DNA of 64,000 nucleotides from Comamonadaceae bacterium (lineage in GTDB: Bacteria > Pseudomonadota > Gammaproteobacteria > Burkholderiales > Burkholderiaceae_C), in the NCBI GenBank assembly GCA_027488735.1, contig JAIYBB010000008.1, positions 1 to 64,000 on the forward strand, read 5' to 3'. Made by a program: the position numbers and the translations under genes. The notes under the pieces were generated by a model. The model saw only the letters and a program-made list of their open reading frames with translations. It made no database searches and had not been told where the DNA came from. The number at the start of each line of letters is the position of its first letter. Positions within the stretch are counted from its first letter, which is position 1. This document shows, one piece after another, positions 53,429-61,704 of the stretch.

Positions 53429-54631
53429 ATGGACGCACTTAAACAGGGCGCTGATGCTTTGTTCATTCTGCTCGGCGCCATCATGGTTTTGGCCATGCAT
53501 GCCGGATTTGCATTTTTAGAACTTGGCACGGTCCGGCATAAGAACCAGGTCAATGCCTTGGTGAAAATTTTGGCCGATTTCAGCGTATCCACCGTGGTGT
53601 ACTTTTTAGTCGGTTATGGCGTGGCTTATGGCACCGGGTTTTTTATCTCTGCAAGTGTTTTGGCTGAACGCAATGGCTACGACCTTGTCAAGTTTTTCTT
53701 TTTGCTCACCTTTGCGGCCGCTATTCCCGCGATTGTTTCTGGAGGCATTGCAGAACGCGCACGCTTTTATCCTCAACTGCTTGCAACTGCGGTGATCGTT
53801 GGTTTTATTTACCCGTTTTTTGAAGGCATTGCTTGGAACGAGCATTTTGGATTTCAAGCCTGGTTGGTCGAGACTGCTGGCGCCAAATTCCATGATTTCG
53901 CGGGCTCGGTGGTGGTTCACGCGGTCGGCGGATGGATTGCTCTGCCGGCGGTGATATTGTTGGGCGCACGCAGCAATCGTTATTCCAAAGGCGGCGCCAT
54001 ATCAGCGCACCCGCCCTCAAGCATCCCCTTTTTGGCCTTGGGTGCATGGGTGCTGTGTGTGGGCTGGTTTGGTTTCAATGTCATGAGCGCGCAGACCTTG
54101 GACAAGGTCTCAGGACTGGTGGCGGTGAACACTTTGATGGCCATGGTGGGTGGCACATTGGCAGCGCTTTGGGTTGGCAAAAACGACCCTGGCTTTGTTC
54201 ACAATGGGCCGCTGGCTGGACTGGTAGCGGTTTGCGCAGGCTCTGATGTGATGCATCCTTTGGGCGCCTTGGTGGCCGGTGGCATTGCAGGCGCCTTGTT
54301 TGTTGTCATGTTCACTTTGACGCAAAACCGCTGGAAGATTGACGATGTGCTGGGTGTGTGGCCTTTGCATGGCTTATGTGGCACCTGGGGTGGACTGGCA
54401 GCAGGTATCTTTGGGCAGCAGGCCTTGGGTGGCTTGGGCGGCGTGAGTCTGTTGGCACAAGCACTGGGCACTTTGTTGGCCGTGTCCTGGGCGCTGCTTT
54501 CTTCATTGGTTTTATATGGGTTGATCCGGTATTTTGTGGGTTTGCGCTTGAGCCAAGAAGACGAATTCCAAGGCGCTGATTTGAGCATTCATAAAATCAG
54601 TGCAAGCCCAGACAGGGAATCGAGTTGGTGA
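53429..54631 (+). CDS. Second ammonium transporter (Amt family)
   Basis: A 400-residue Amt/Mep channel with about 11 helices and no cleaved leader (MDALKQGADALFILLGAIMV then AMHAGFAFLELGTVRHKN). Pore histidines are in FAGSVVVHAVGGWIALPAV and WPLHGLCGTWGGLAAGIFG. PAIVSGGIAERARFYPQLLA is a typical Amt signature. It differs clearly from the glnK-linked amtB at 31.4 kb, so the two are not a recent duplication. ATG 53429 has AGGAG eight bases upstream; longer in-frame starts exist but lie in the promoter region. No PII gene is adjacent. Confidence 0.93.
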   Translation: MDALKQGADALFILLGAIMVLAMHAGFAFLELGTVRHKNQVNALVKILADFSVSTVVYFLVGYGVAYGTGFFISASVLAERNGYDLVKFFFLLTFAAAIPAIVSGGIAERARFYPQLLATAVIVGFIYPFFEGIAWNEHFGFQAWLVETAGAKFHDFAGSVVVHAVGGWIALPAVILLGARSNRYSKGGAISAHPPSSIPFLALGAWVLCVGWFGFNVMSAQTLDKVSGLVAVNTLMAMVGGTLAALWVGKNDPGFVHNGPLAGLVAVCAGSDVMHPLGALVAGGIAGALFVVMFTLTQNRWKIDDVLGVWPLHGLCGTWGGLAAGIFGQQALGGLGGVSLLAQALGTLLAVSWALLSSLVLYGLIRYFVGLRLSQEDEFQGADLSIHKISASPDRESSW

Positions 54632-54839
54632 TGAGTGTCGTTTTTAGGGTTTTCACGCATTTACCGACCACAAATACTTGGCCTTTTCATCCTTTTCTGT
54701 TTCATAATGATCCGCACTGGTGAATCCACAGGGTGGACACGCAGTGTGCGGGTGATCGGCTAGTTTCGCTTCTTGGCTTTCGTGGACAGGTGCAATCGGG
54801 ACTCCATCGCTTTTTTATTCGTTTTTATGGAGTCCCTGA

Positions 54840-55304
54840 ATGGGCAACAAACTGTACGTGGGCAATCTGCCTTATTCCGTTCGTGATGGCGATCTGGAAC
54901 AATCTTTTGGTCAATTTGGTAGCGTCACAAGCGCTAAAGTCATGATGGAACGCGACACCGGTCGCTCCAAAGGCTTCGGCTTTGTGGAGATGGCATCTGA
55001 TGCGGAGGCGCAAGCAGCCATCAGCGGCATGAATGGCCAGCCCCTTGGTGGTCGTAGCCTGGTAGTGAACGAAGCTCGCCCCATGGAGCCACGTCCCCCA
55101 CGCAGTGGTGGCGGCGGTGGTTACGGTGGTGGTGGTGGTGGCGGCGGCTACGGTGGCGGCGGTGGTGGCGGCTACGGTGGTGGTGGCGGCGGCGGCGGTC
55201 GTCGTGAAGGTGGCGGTGGCTACGGTGGTGGTGGTGGTGGCGGCGGCTACGGTGGTGGTGGTGGCGGTCGTCGTGATGGCGGCGGCGGTCGCAACGAATA
55301 CTGA
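54840..55304 (+). CDS. Glycine-rich RRM RNA-binding protein
   Basis: A 154-residue protein with one RNA recognition motif (RNP2 KLYVGNLPYSV, RNP1 SKGFGFVEM) at residues 1-80, followed by a glycine-rich tail of GGYGGGG-type repeats with two GRREGGG/GRRDGGG clusters (about 93-152). This is the pattern of cold-inducible bacterial RNA-binding proteins. ATG follows TGGAG. A long 5' leader of 208 bases with no gene precedes it, a hallmark of post-transcriptionally controlled cold-shock genes (inference). The tail repeats are nearly pure G/T/C and prone to slippage. Confidence 0.93.
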   Translation: MGNKLYVGNLPYSVRDGDLEQSFGQFGSVTSAKVMMERDTGRSKGFGFVEMASDAEAQAAISGMNGQPLGGRSLVVNEARPMEPRPPRSGGGGGYGGGGGGGGYGGGGGGGYGGGGGGGGRREGGGGYGGGGGGGGYGGGGGGRRDGGGGRNEY

Positions 55305-55319
55305 TCTGCGCTCACTGGT

Positions 55320-55343
55320 AAAAGGCCCTTAGGGGCCTTTTTT
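55320..55343 (+). terminator. Terminator after the RRM gene
   Basis: AAAAGGCCC/GGGCCTTTT stem with a short loop and a T-run, 16 bases past the stop codon. It abuts the stop codon of the convergent lptC gene. Confidence 0.9.
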
Positions 55344-55987
55344 CATGGCGATGGCGTCGGAACGATTGTGACTTTGACGCGGCCCTTCAATTGCAACACT
55401 TGGCTGACATTGTCAGCATGCAAACTGTCCGCAAAGAAACGGTCTTCTCCGCGAATGATGCTCACAGGCAAATGGGTGACCAAGGTGTCTGTGTCTGCAA
55501 AAAAATGTAAAAAGTCGCTGTTGATTTGCTCTGTTTTAGCGTCTGCGTTTTTGTCATCTCGCCTGACCATGGCGCTGCCCATCAATTGCACCTCTGAGCC
55601 ATCTTCATTGGTCAATGCTTGTTTGGCAGTGGCCGTGGTTAAGCGCTTGTCGGAAAAAACCCAGACATCGGGCGATTGCACCAAGGTGTTCAAGGTGTCT
55701 TGGAAATGTTGCGCCTTCTCGCCCTTCATGGCCGACAAAATTTTGCCGTTGATGTCATAACTTCTCAAAGTAAAGCGCGTGAATTCATAGTCAGGGGTGT
55801 GTGAAAGCGGTTGCGGCGCCTCTGGTGGCGGGTTGGTCGGAGCATTACGCACCAACCATATCGACAACAACAACAGCAAGCTCAACATGAACAAGGGCAT
55901 GTAGGCCAAGCCAAAGTCCCACAGTTGATACATGCGCCTTCCCAAGTGGATGGTGTTGGCAGGCTGTGGACGCGGCAGGCTGTTCAT
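55343..55987 (-). CDS. lptC: LPS export system protein LptC
   Basis: A 214-residue bitopic inner-membrane protein that bridges the LptB2FG transporter to LptA. One N-terminal helix (LAYMPLFMLSLLLLLSIWLV) is followed by a periplasmic beta-jelly-roll (YEFTRFTLRSYDINGKILSA, GSAMVRRDDKNADAKTEQIN, HLPVSIIRGEDRFFADSLHA). It overlaps kdsC by four bases and is the last gene of kdsD-kdsC-lptC. The lptA and lptB genes that often follow are not here. Confidence 0.88.
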   Translation of the reverse strand: MNSLPRPQPANTIHLGRRMYQLWDFGLAYMPLFMLSLLLLLSIWLVRNAPTNPPPEAPQPLSHTPDYEFTRFTLRSYDINGKILSAMKGEKAQHFQDTLNTLVQSPDVWVFSDKRLTTATAKQALTNEDGSEVQLMGSAMVRRDDKNADAKTEQINSDFLHFFADTDTLVTHLPVSIIRGEDRFFADSLHADNVSQVLQLKGRVKVTIVPTPSP

Positions 55988-56529
55988 GGGGCCACTGTTT
56001 TTAGCATGCGTTCATAAACACCCAGAGCTTGCAGCAATAAGTCACACGCTTCCCTGACCGCGCCAGCGCCAGCCGCGGCGGCGCACACATGGTTTACTCT
56101 GGACAAGACTTCCAGATGCGCTTGCGGCGGAGCGATCGACAAGGCTGCAGGCAACAACATGGGCAAGTCGGGCCAGTCGTCACCCATGGCCGCGGTTTGT
56201 GACCAGCTCAGCCCCATGTCTTGTAAACAAGTTTGCGCTACCTGCCTTTTGTCTTCGACACCAAAGTAGGCTGTGTGCAAGCCCAACTCGTTCAAGCGCT
56301 TTCTCAGCGCCAAGCTGTCGCGGCCGGTGATGACCACCGGCTGCACGTTTGCGCTTTGAAGCATTTTCAAACCATGGCCATCCAGTGTGTGAAAACGTTT
56401 GAAAATTTCACCTTCACTGCTTATAAATAAGCTGCCATCGGTCAACACCCCATCCACATCCAAAAAAAACACTTTGACGTGTTTTGCGCGGGACAACAGC
56501 GAATCATCGAAGCGTTGATCGGTGTGCAT
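55984..56529 (-). CDS. kdsC: 3-deoxy-D-manno-octulosonate 8-phosphate phosphatase
   Basis: A 181-residue HAD-superfamily phosphatase removing phosphate from Kdo 8-phosphate in LPS core synthesis. HAD motifs are VFFLDVDGVLTDGSLF, VVITGRDSLALRKRLNELG and TAAMGDDWPDLPML. Start 56529 is two bases after the kdsD stop; longer in-frame starts overlap kdsD. It sits in kdsD-kdsC-lptC, an LPS operon. Confidence 0.95.
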   Translation of the reverse strand: MHTDQRFDDSLLSRAKHVKVFFLDVDGVLTDGSLFISSEGEIFKRFHTLDGHGLKMLQSANVQPVVITGRDSLALRKRLNELGLHTAYFGVEDKRQVAQTCLQDMGLSWSQTAAMGDDWPDLPMLLPAALSIAPPQAHLEVLSRVNHVCAAAAGAGAVREACDLLLQALGVYERMLKTVAP

Positions 56530-56531
56530 GG

Positions 56532-57521
56532 TCAGATCACTTTGGCGCGCATCAAATCGTTGCTGTTGACAACGCCGCACAGTTGTTGCTGGGCATCCAC
56601 CACCAGCACACTGGTGATGCGTTTTTGTTCCATCAGGTCTGCCGCTTGTGCCGCCAGCGCGGTGTCAGCCAAGGTGGTCGGATTGGGGTGCATCACTTGT
56701 TCCGCACGCAGTTCGCGCAAATCAATGCCTTTTTCAACCAATCGACGCAAATCACCATCGGTGAATATGCCCAGCACGTGCCGCTGCGCATCCACCACGG
56801 CGGCAGCGCCCAAGCCCTTTTGCGACATTTCGCGCATCAACTGCGTCAGGCCAGCGTCTGCCGTCACCATGGGAATGTTGTCACCGGTTCGCATCACATC
56901 ATTCAAATGGGTCAACAACCTTCTGCCCAAACTGCCGCCGGGATGCGAGCGGGCAAAATCATCTGGTTTGAAACCTCTGGCGTCCAGTACGGCCACGGCC
57001 AGCGCATCACCCAAGGCCAATTGCGCTGTGGTGCTGGCGGTAGGCGCGAGATTCATGGGGCAGGCTTCTTTTTCAACGCTGCTGTCCAACACACAATTGG
57101 CATATTGGGCCAGGGTTGATTGCGTATTGCCAGTGATGGCCACGAGCATCACGCCTTGGCGCTTGATCAACGGCAAAATCGCCGATAACTCTTCACTTTC
57201 GCCGCTGTTGGACAAGGCAATGACCAAATCGTCACGCATGACCATGCCTAAATCGCCATGGCTGGCTTCGGCGGGATGGACAAAAAAAGCTGGGGTTCCG
57301 GTGGATGCAAAGGTGGCTGCCATTTTGCGTCCAATGTGGCCACTTTTGCCCATGCCCATCACCACGACGCGACCCTTTACCGAAAGAATAGCTTGCACAG
57401 CCTCAACAAAGGTGTCCCCTAAGTTTTTTCGCACGCCCTCAATCGCTTGCGCTTCGATGGTCAAGGTTTGCCGCGCCAGCGCAAGAATATGAGGATGTTG
57501 TGCAGACTGTTTTGCCGTCAT
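56532..57521 (-). CDS. kdsD: Arabinose-5-phosphate isomerase (KdsD/KpsF/GutQ family)
   Basis: A 329-residue SIS-domain isomerase converting ribulose 5-phosphate to arabinose 5-phosphate, the first step of Kdo synthesis. The SIS domain has VVVMGMGKSGHIGRKMAATF, FFVHPAEASHGDLGMV and ALSNSGESEELSAILPLIK. Two C-terminal CBS domains follow (GAAAVVDAQRHVLGIFTDGD; ITSVLVVDAQQQLCGVVNSN). Start 57521 (MTAKQSAQHPHIL). A CATAAT on the minus strand (57531-57536) lies nine bases upstream with no ribosome site, suggesting a very short leader. Confidence 0.95.
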   Translation of the reverse strand: MTAKQSAQHPHILALARQTLTIEAQAIEGVRKNLGDTFVEAVQAILSVKGRVVVMGMGKSGHIGRKMAATFASTGTPAFFVHPAEASHGDLGMVMRDDLVIALSNSGESEELSAILPLIKRQGVMLVAITGNTQSTLAQYANCVLDSSVEKEACPMNLAPTASTTAQLALGDALAVAVLDARGFKPDDFARSHPGGSLGRRLLTHLNDVMRTGDNIPMVTADAGLTQLMREMSQKGLGAAAVVDAQRHVLGIFTDGDLRRLVEKGIDLRELRAEQVMHPNPTTLADTALAAQAADLMEQKRITSVLVVDAQQQLCGVVNSNDLMRAKVI

Positions 57522-57562
57522 GGTTTGTCTATTATGCGTTGCGTGTGTGTGGTCAGCACGGT

Positions 57563-58972
57563 TCATTTGCCAATGCAAAAACGGCTGAATATTTCACCCA
57601 GCAAGTCGTCAGGTGTGAATTTACCCGTGAGTGCCGAAAGCGCCTGATGGGCCAAGCGGCATTCTTCGGCCAAGACATCTAAGGCGGGCGCCGTTTGAGT
57701 CAGCAATGCCAAAGCTTGCGCGACGTGTTCTGTGGTTTGAACAAGTGCTTCTACATGACGGGTACGGGCCGTGAATACACCTTCATTCAGCCCAGCTTGC
57801 CAGCCGGCCAGCAACAGCAGTTGCTCGCGCAACGCCGGCATACCGGCTCCGGTTATCGCAGAAATACAAAGCCCGCTCTGTGGTGCATGGTCAACCGTGT
57901 CTATTTTGTTGTGCACGGTGAGCAACGCAGTGTGTGCTGTGCGGGTGCGTTCAATTTTTTCATGCAAGCGGTTTTGTGCTTGTATGTAGTTTGCATCTTG
58001 ACGGCGACCTAAGTCGTCGAGCAAGACCACCAGATCGGCTTGTTCTATGTGTGACCATGCGCGTGTCATCCCAATGCGCTCCACCTCGTCTGCGTCGGCC
58101 TCTTCTCGCAAGCCCGCGGTATCCAGCACATGGATGGGCACGCCTTCGATATGTATGGTTTGGGTCAACACATCGCGCGTGGTGCCAGCAACTGGGGTCA
58201 CAATGGCCACATCCGCACCCGCCAATGCATTGAGCAAAGAGCTTTTGCCTGCATTGGGCTGACCTGCAATCACGAGTTTTAAGCCGTCGCGCAACAAGCG
58301 GCCTTGCTGCGCCTGCGACAGCAGGCCTGTCAGTTGATGCTGTATGTGTTGCAGTTGTTGCTGAACCTGCATTTGCTCAATGAAGTCCAAATCTTCTTCT
58401 GGAAAGTCCAAACATGCTTCGATTTGCATACGCACATGGACCAAGGCCTGAGCGAGTTCGTCCACGCGCCTGGAGAACTCTCCCTCAAGGGAGCGGCCTG
58501 CACTGCGAACCGCGGCTTGGGTTTGTGCGTCAATCAAATCAGCCACGGCTTCGGCTTGGGCGAGATCGAGTTTGTTGTTTAAAAACGCACGTTCTGTGAA
58601 TTCGCCGGGCCGAGCCATGCGCAAATTTGGCATTAGTGCATGTTGGTTTGAGTCGGTTTGTTTGGCCAGCCACAAGCAATGCGAGACCAGCATGCTCAAC
58701 ACCACCGCGCCGCCGTGGCCTTGCAACTCCAATACGTCTTCGCCTGTGTAACTGTGAGGCCCAGGGAAAAAAACCGCCAGCGCTTGATCAATGGTCTGGC
58801 CATGCACATCCCGAATGCTGACCAAGTGTGACTGGCGCGGTTGCAGTTCGCGCTTGACCAACTGCTGGGCCATGGGCCCAAGTTGTTTGCCGCTTAGTCG
58901 GACCACACCCACTGCCCCGCGGCCAGGCGGGGTAGCAATCGCAATGATGGGGTCGTCGCGCTCAGACAGCAT
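57563..58972 (-). CDS. mnmE: tRNA modification GTPase MnmE
   Basis: A 469-residue GTPase that, with MnmG, makes the 5-carboxymethylaminomethyl modification at wobble U34. It has the N-terminal formyl-folate domain (DPIIAIATPPGRGAVGVVRL), a helical domain, and a G domain with P-loop GQPNAGKSSLLNAL, G2/G3 TPVAGTTRDVL and DTAGLREE. The C-terminal motif FCIGK with the catalytic Cys ends the protein. A typical member in all respects. It lies between kdsD and yidC, all leftward. Confidence 0.97.
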   Translation of the reverse strand: MLSERDDPIIAIATPPGRGAVGVVRLSGKQLGPMAQQLVKRELQPRQSHLVSIRDVHGQTIDQALAVFFPGPHSYTGEDVLELQGHGGAVVLSMLVSHCLWLAKQTDSNQHALMPNLRMARPGEFTERAFLNNKLDLAQAEAVADLIDAQTQAAVRSAGRSLEGEFSRRVDELAQALVHVRMQIEACLDFPEEDLDFIEQMQVQQQLQHIQHQLTGLLSQAQQGRLLRDGLKLVIAGQPNAGKSSLLNALAGADVAIVTPVAGTTRDVLTQTIHIEGVPIHVLDTAGLREEADADEVERIGMTRAWSHIEQADLVVLLDDLGRRQDANYIQAQNRLHEKIERTRTAHTALLTVHNKIDTVDHAPQSGLCISAITGAGMPALREQLLLLAGWQAGLNEGVFTARTRHVEALVQTTEHVAQALALLTQTAPALDVLAEECRLAHQALSALTGKFTPDDLLGEIFSRFCIGK

Positions 58973-59002
58973 GGCGAAACACCCAATACATGCCGTGACG
59001 GA

Positions 59003-60664
59003 TCAGTGTTTGATGCCGAGCTGTTTGTTGATCATCCATTGCTGGGCGATCGACAAAATATTGTTGGATAACCAGTACAGCACCAAGCCCGCAGGGAAAA
59101 AGAAAAACATCACGCTGAAGGCCAATGGCATAAACCACATCAACTTGGCTTGCATCGGGTCAGGAGGCGTCGGGTTGAGCCATGTTTGAACCAATGAAGT
59201 GGCTGTCATCAACAAAGGCAGAATAAACCAAGGGTCAGGTGCTGCCAAATCTTGCACCCAGCCCACCCATGGCGCATTGCGCATTTCAACCGATGACAAC
59301 AACACCCAATACAGCGCAATGAAAAAAGGCATTTGCACCAGAATCGGCAAGCATCCGCCCAAAGGATTGACCTTTTCTTCGCGGTAAATCTTCATCATCT
59401 CCGTTTGCATTTGCTGTGGGTTGTCTTTCAACCGCTCGCGCATTTCCATGATTTTCGGGCTGATGGCTTTCATCTTTCCCATGCTTTTGTACGCCTGAGA
59501 GTTGAGCCAGTAAAAAGCGATTTTCAGCACCACGACCAAGGCCACAATAGCCCAGCCCCAGTTGCCAATCACACGGTTCAACTCATACAACAACCAAAAC
59601 AAGGGCTTGGACAAAATCGTGAGAAAGCCATAGTCCTTGAGCAATTCAAGACCCGGGTAAACGGCTTCCAGCACTTTTTCTTCTTGTGGTCCCACAAACA
59701 ATCGCGCGGTTTGTGACATGCGAGACCCGGGGCTGAGCACCGGCAAAGGCGCCACCATGCCCACCGAATACAAATTGGTATCTATTTTGCGGGCGAAGAG
59801 TTCGCGTTGCTGCGTGTCATCTAACAACCACGCTGAGGCAAAGTAATGCTGGACCATGGCCACATAGCCTTGTTGGCTTTGCTTTTCAAAGTCTGCATTG
59901 TTTTTCTCGATGTCGCTGAATTCAATCTTCTGGTATTTTTTGGCCGTGGTGAATACCGCCGGTCCCGTGAACGTGGAATAAAACGCCGATTCGCCTTCGG
60001 GTTTGTTGCCATCTCGGACCAATTGCACATACAACTGCGGCGAGATGCTGGCGCCAGACATATTCACAATGTCGTGTTTGACTTCCATGGCATAACTGCC
60101 GCGCGTGAGCACATACGTTTTGACAAGCTTGACTTCGCCAACCGGGTCAGATTCGAAGGTGATTTGTAATTCCTTGTCACCTTCTTTGAGCGTGGTGGCG
60201 CCGCTGAACTGCATGGGTGTTTTGTGTGTAGGCCAGGGCGCGCCGTTGGCTGCACCTATCAAGCCTGATTGCGCCAGATACACGCGTTCTTTGCTGTCGT
60301 CCATCATCAGCATGTTGCTGCCAGCGCGGTGCACGTCTTTGTGTTTCAGAAGCTCGGCCCTGACCAAGCTGCCGCCTTCGGTGCTGAACTGCAACTTGAG
60401 CACATCTGTTTCTACATCGATGCGCTTGGCGCTTGTGCCTGTGGCCGTTTGTGCGCCGCCAACTTGTGGCAAGTTCGTCAGCGCGTTGCCAGCCGCCGGC
60501 GCAGGGGTTGCAGCGACCGGTGCTGTGTTCGTTGCGGAAGTGGTCTGCACCGGTTGCGGGAAAAATGTAGGGGCTTTGCCTTGGCTGATTTGCCATTGGT
60601 CCCACAGCATGACCAAAGAAAAGCCAAAAACAACCCAAAGAATGGTGCGGCGAATGTCGTTCAT
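59003..60664 (-). CDS. yidC: Membrane protein insertase YidC
   Basis: A 553-residue inner-membrane insertase. An N-terminal anchor (ILWVVFGFSLVMLWD) and a large periplasmic beta domain (about residues 60-340) precede the five-helix insertase core with the conserved NWGWAIVALVVVLKIAFYWL, KMMKIYREEKVNPLGGCLPI-type KIYREEKVNPLGGCLPILVQ and the C-terminal YWLSNNILSIAQQWMINKQ. It overlaps yidD by four bases. It is part of the conserved block mnmE-yidC-yidD-rnpA-rpmH at the origin. Confidence 0.97.
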   Translation of the reverse strand: MNDIRRTILWVVFGFSLVMLWDQWQISQGKAPTFFPQPVQTTSATNTAPVAATPAPAAGNALTNLPQVGGAQTATGTSAKRIDVETDVLKLQFSTEGGSLVRAELLKHKDVHRAGSNMLMMDDSKERVYLAQSGLIGAANGAPWPTHKTPMQFSGATTLKEGDKELQITFESDPVGEVKLVKTYVLTRGSYAMEVKHDIVNMSGASISPQLYVQLVRDGNKPEGESAFYSTFTGPAVFTTAKKYQKIEFSDIEKNNADFEKQSQQGYVAMVQHYFASAWLLDDTQQRELFARKIDTNLYSVGMVAPLPVLSPGSRMSQTARLFVGPQEEKVLEAVYPGLELLKDYGFLTILSKPLFWLLYELNRVIGNWGWAIVALVVVLKIAFYWLNSQAYKSMGKMKAISPKIMEMRERLKDNPQQMQTEMMKIYREEKVNPLGGCLPILVQMPFFIALYWVLLSSVEMRNAPWVGWVQDLAAPDPWFILPLLMTATSLVQTWLNPTPPDPMQAKLMWFMPLAFSVMFFFFPAGLVLYWLSNNILSIAQQWMINKQLGIKH

Positions 60665-60948
60665 GGTGTTTGAGACTCAGAGGAAGTAGAAGAATTGCGC
60701 TGGGAGGACAACACAGCAGGTGTAAAGAGCACAGGTTCAAGCGGCACAGGGTCGTGGCCGCCATGGCACCAGGGGTGACAACGAGCGATTCGCTTAAGCG
60801 TCAAATAGCTGCCGGCAGCAGCTCCGTGCATGGCCAAAGCTTGCAGGCCATAAGCAGAACATGTGGGTGTAAAGCGGCACGAAGAGCCCAACCACGGACT
60901 CAACAGCAAGCGATAGGCTTTGACCAGCCCGATCAAAAAACGTGTCAT
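60661..60948 (-). CDS. yidD: Membrane protein insertion efficiency factor YidD
   Basis: A 95-residue protein with the YidD motif LVKAYRLLLSPWLGSSCRFT followed by PTCSAYGLQALAMHG and ARCHPWCHGGHDPVP. It assists YidC-mediated insertion of some proteins. It overlaps yidC and rnpA by four bases each. The C-terminal tail after about residue 75 is Ser/Thr-rich and likely unstructured, longer than in short YidDs. Confidence 0.95.
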   Translation of the reverse strand: MTRFLIGLVKAYRLLLSPWLGSSCRFTPTCSAYGLQALAMHGAAAGSYLTLKRIARCHPWCHGGHDPVPLEPVLFTPAVLSSQRNSSTSSESQTP

Positions 60949-61301
60949 GTGGTGTGGTGTGCCTTGTCAAACAATAGCTGCAGTTCTGTTCGCACCGCCG
61001 ACTTCAGCGCCACAGAGGAAGCGCTGCTGAAAGCAGATGTGTCAAAGGCTTTGCGCAACCTGACCACGCGGTCACTGGCCGGTTGCGGCCATTGGCAAAA
61101 GGCGGCCAATGCATAGATTTGACGTCTGATGGCATTGCGCGTGACTGCGCGCTTGGCCCACCTTTTGGGAACCACGGCACCGATGCGGTTGTGCGCACTC
61201 GGTGTTTTGATATGCAGCGCAAAGTGGGGGGTGGTGGCATGAACGCCGGCATCCATGACCGCGTCAAAATCTGTTTTCTGGGTAATGCGAATCACACCCA
61301 T
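60945..61301 (-). CDS. rnpA: Ribonuclease P protein component
   Basis: A 118-residue protein subunit of RNase P that processes tRNA 5' ends. The family motif is KRWAKRAVTRNAIRRQIYAL (the RNR basic patch). The RNA subunit is elsewhere. Start MGVIRITQKTDFDAVMDAG. It is 35 bp downstream of rpmH, the usual order; it overlaps yidD by four bases. Confidence 0.93.
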   Translation of the reverse strand: MGVIRITQKTDFDAVMDAGVHATTPHFALHIKTPSAHNRIGAVVPKRWAKRAVTRNAIRRQIYALAAFCQWPQPASDRVVRLRKAFDTSAFSSASSVALKSAVRTELQLLFDKAHHTT

Positions 61302-61336
61302 AGAAACAGCATGTTTGGTCTGCGGGTCAAAACCGC

Positions 61337-61471
61337 TCAGACAGCCAACCGTTTGCGCCCTTTGGCGCGTCTTGCGTTGATGACGGCACGCCCGCCACGG
61401 GTTTTCATGCGTACCAAAAAGCCGTGGGTACGCGCGCGGCGCGTTTTTGAAGGTTGGTATGTGCGTTTCAT
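61337..61471 (-). CDS. rpmH: 50S ribosomal protein L34
   Basis: A 44-residue ribosomal protein starting [20 protein letters not shown] and ending [13 protein letters not shown], with the typical highly basic composition. It lies upstream of rnpA on the minus strand and divergent from dnaA. The about 230-bp gap to dnaA holds the promoters for both directions and DnaA boxes. Confidence 0.98.
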   Translation of the reverse strand: MKRTYQPSKTRRARTHGFLVRMKTRGGRAVINARRAKGRKRLAV

Positions 61472-61621
61472 GGTCTTTATCTCAAGTTCAAGTTCAAGGT
61501 CTCAGGTTCAAAGGTAAACCGTGCATTATCTCTGTTTTTAAGCCGTCCCCAGCGAAAATATGCTTTAGTTGTGCGGCTTTGACAAAGAAATCCCATGTCT
61601 TGAATGAAAATAGCGTGTTTC

Positions 61622-61679
61622 TGTGGATAAATTTTTGATAAAGTACGTCGCATGCGTTTATTCTCCGTCTCTATCCACA
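61622..61679. promoter_or_regulatory. DnaA boxes upstream of dnaA
   Basis: TGTGGATAA (61622-61630, perfect box on the minus strand) and CTATCCACA (61671-61679, one mismatch from TTATCCACA). They lie within 85 bp of the dnaA start and could mediate autoregulation or belong to the origin. Confidence 0.8.
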
Positions 61680-61704
61680 GTTTCCCCTGCTTGCGTTTGT
61701 GCGC

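Noticed and set aside
54631-54723. 30-codon frame overlapping the stop of the second amt gene (ATG within TGATG).
   Set aside because: No ribosome site and an aromatic-rich product without pattern; more likely part of the leader of the RRM gene.
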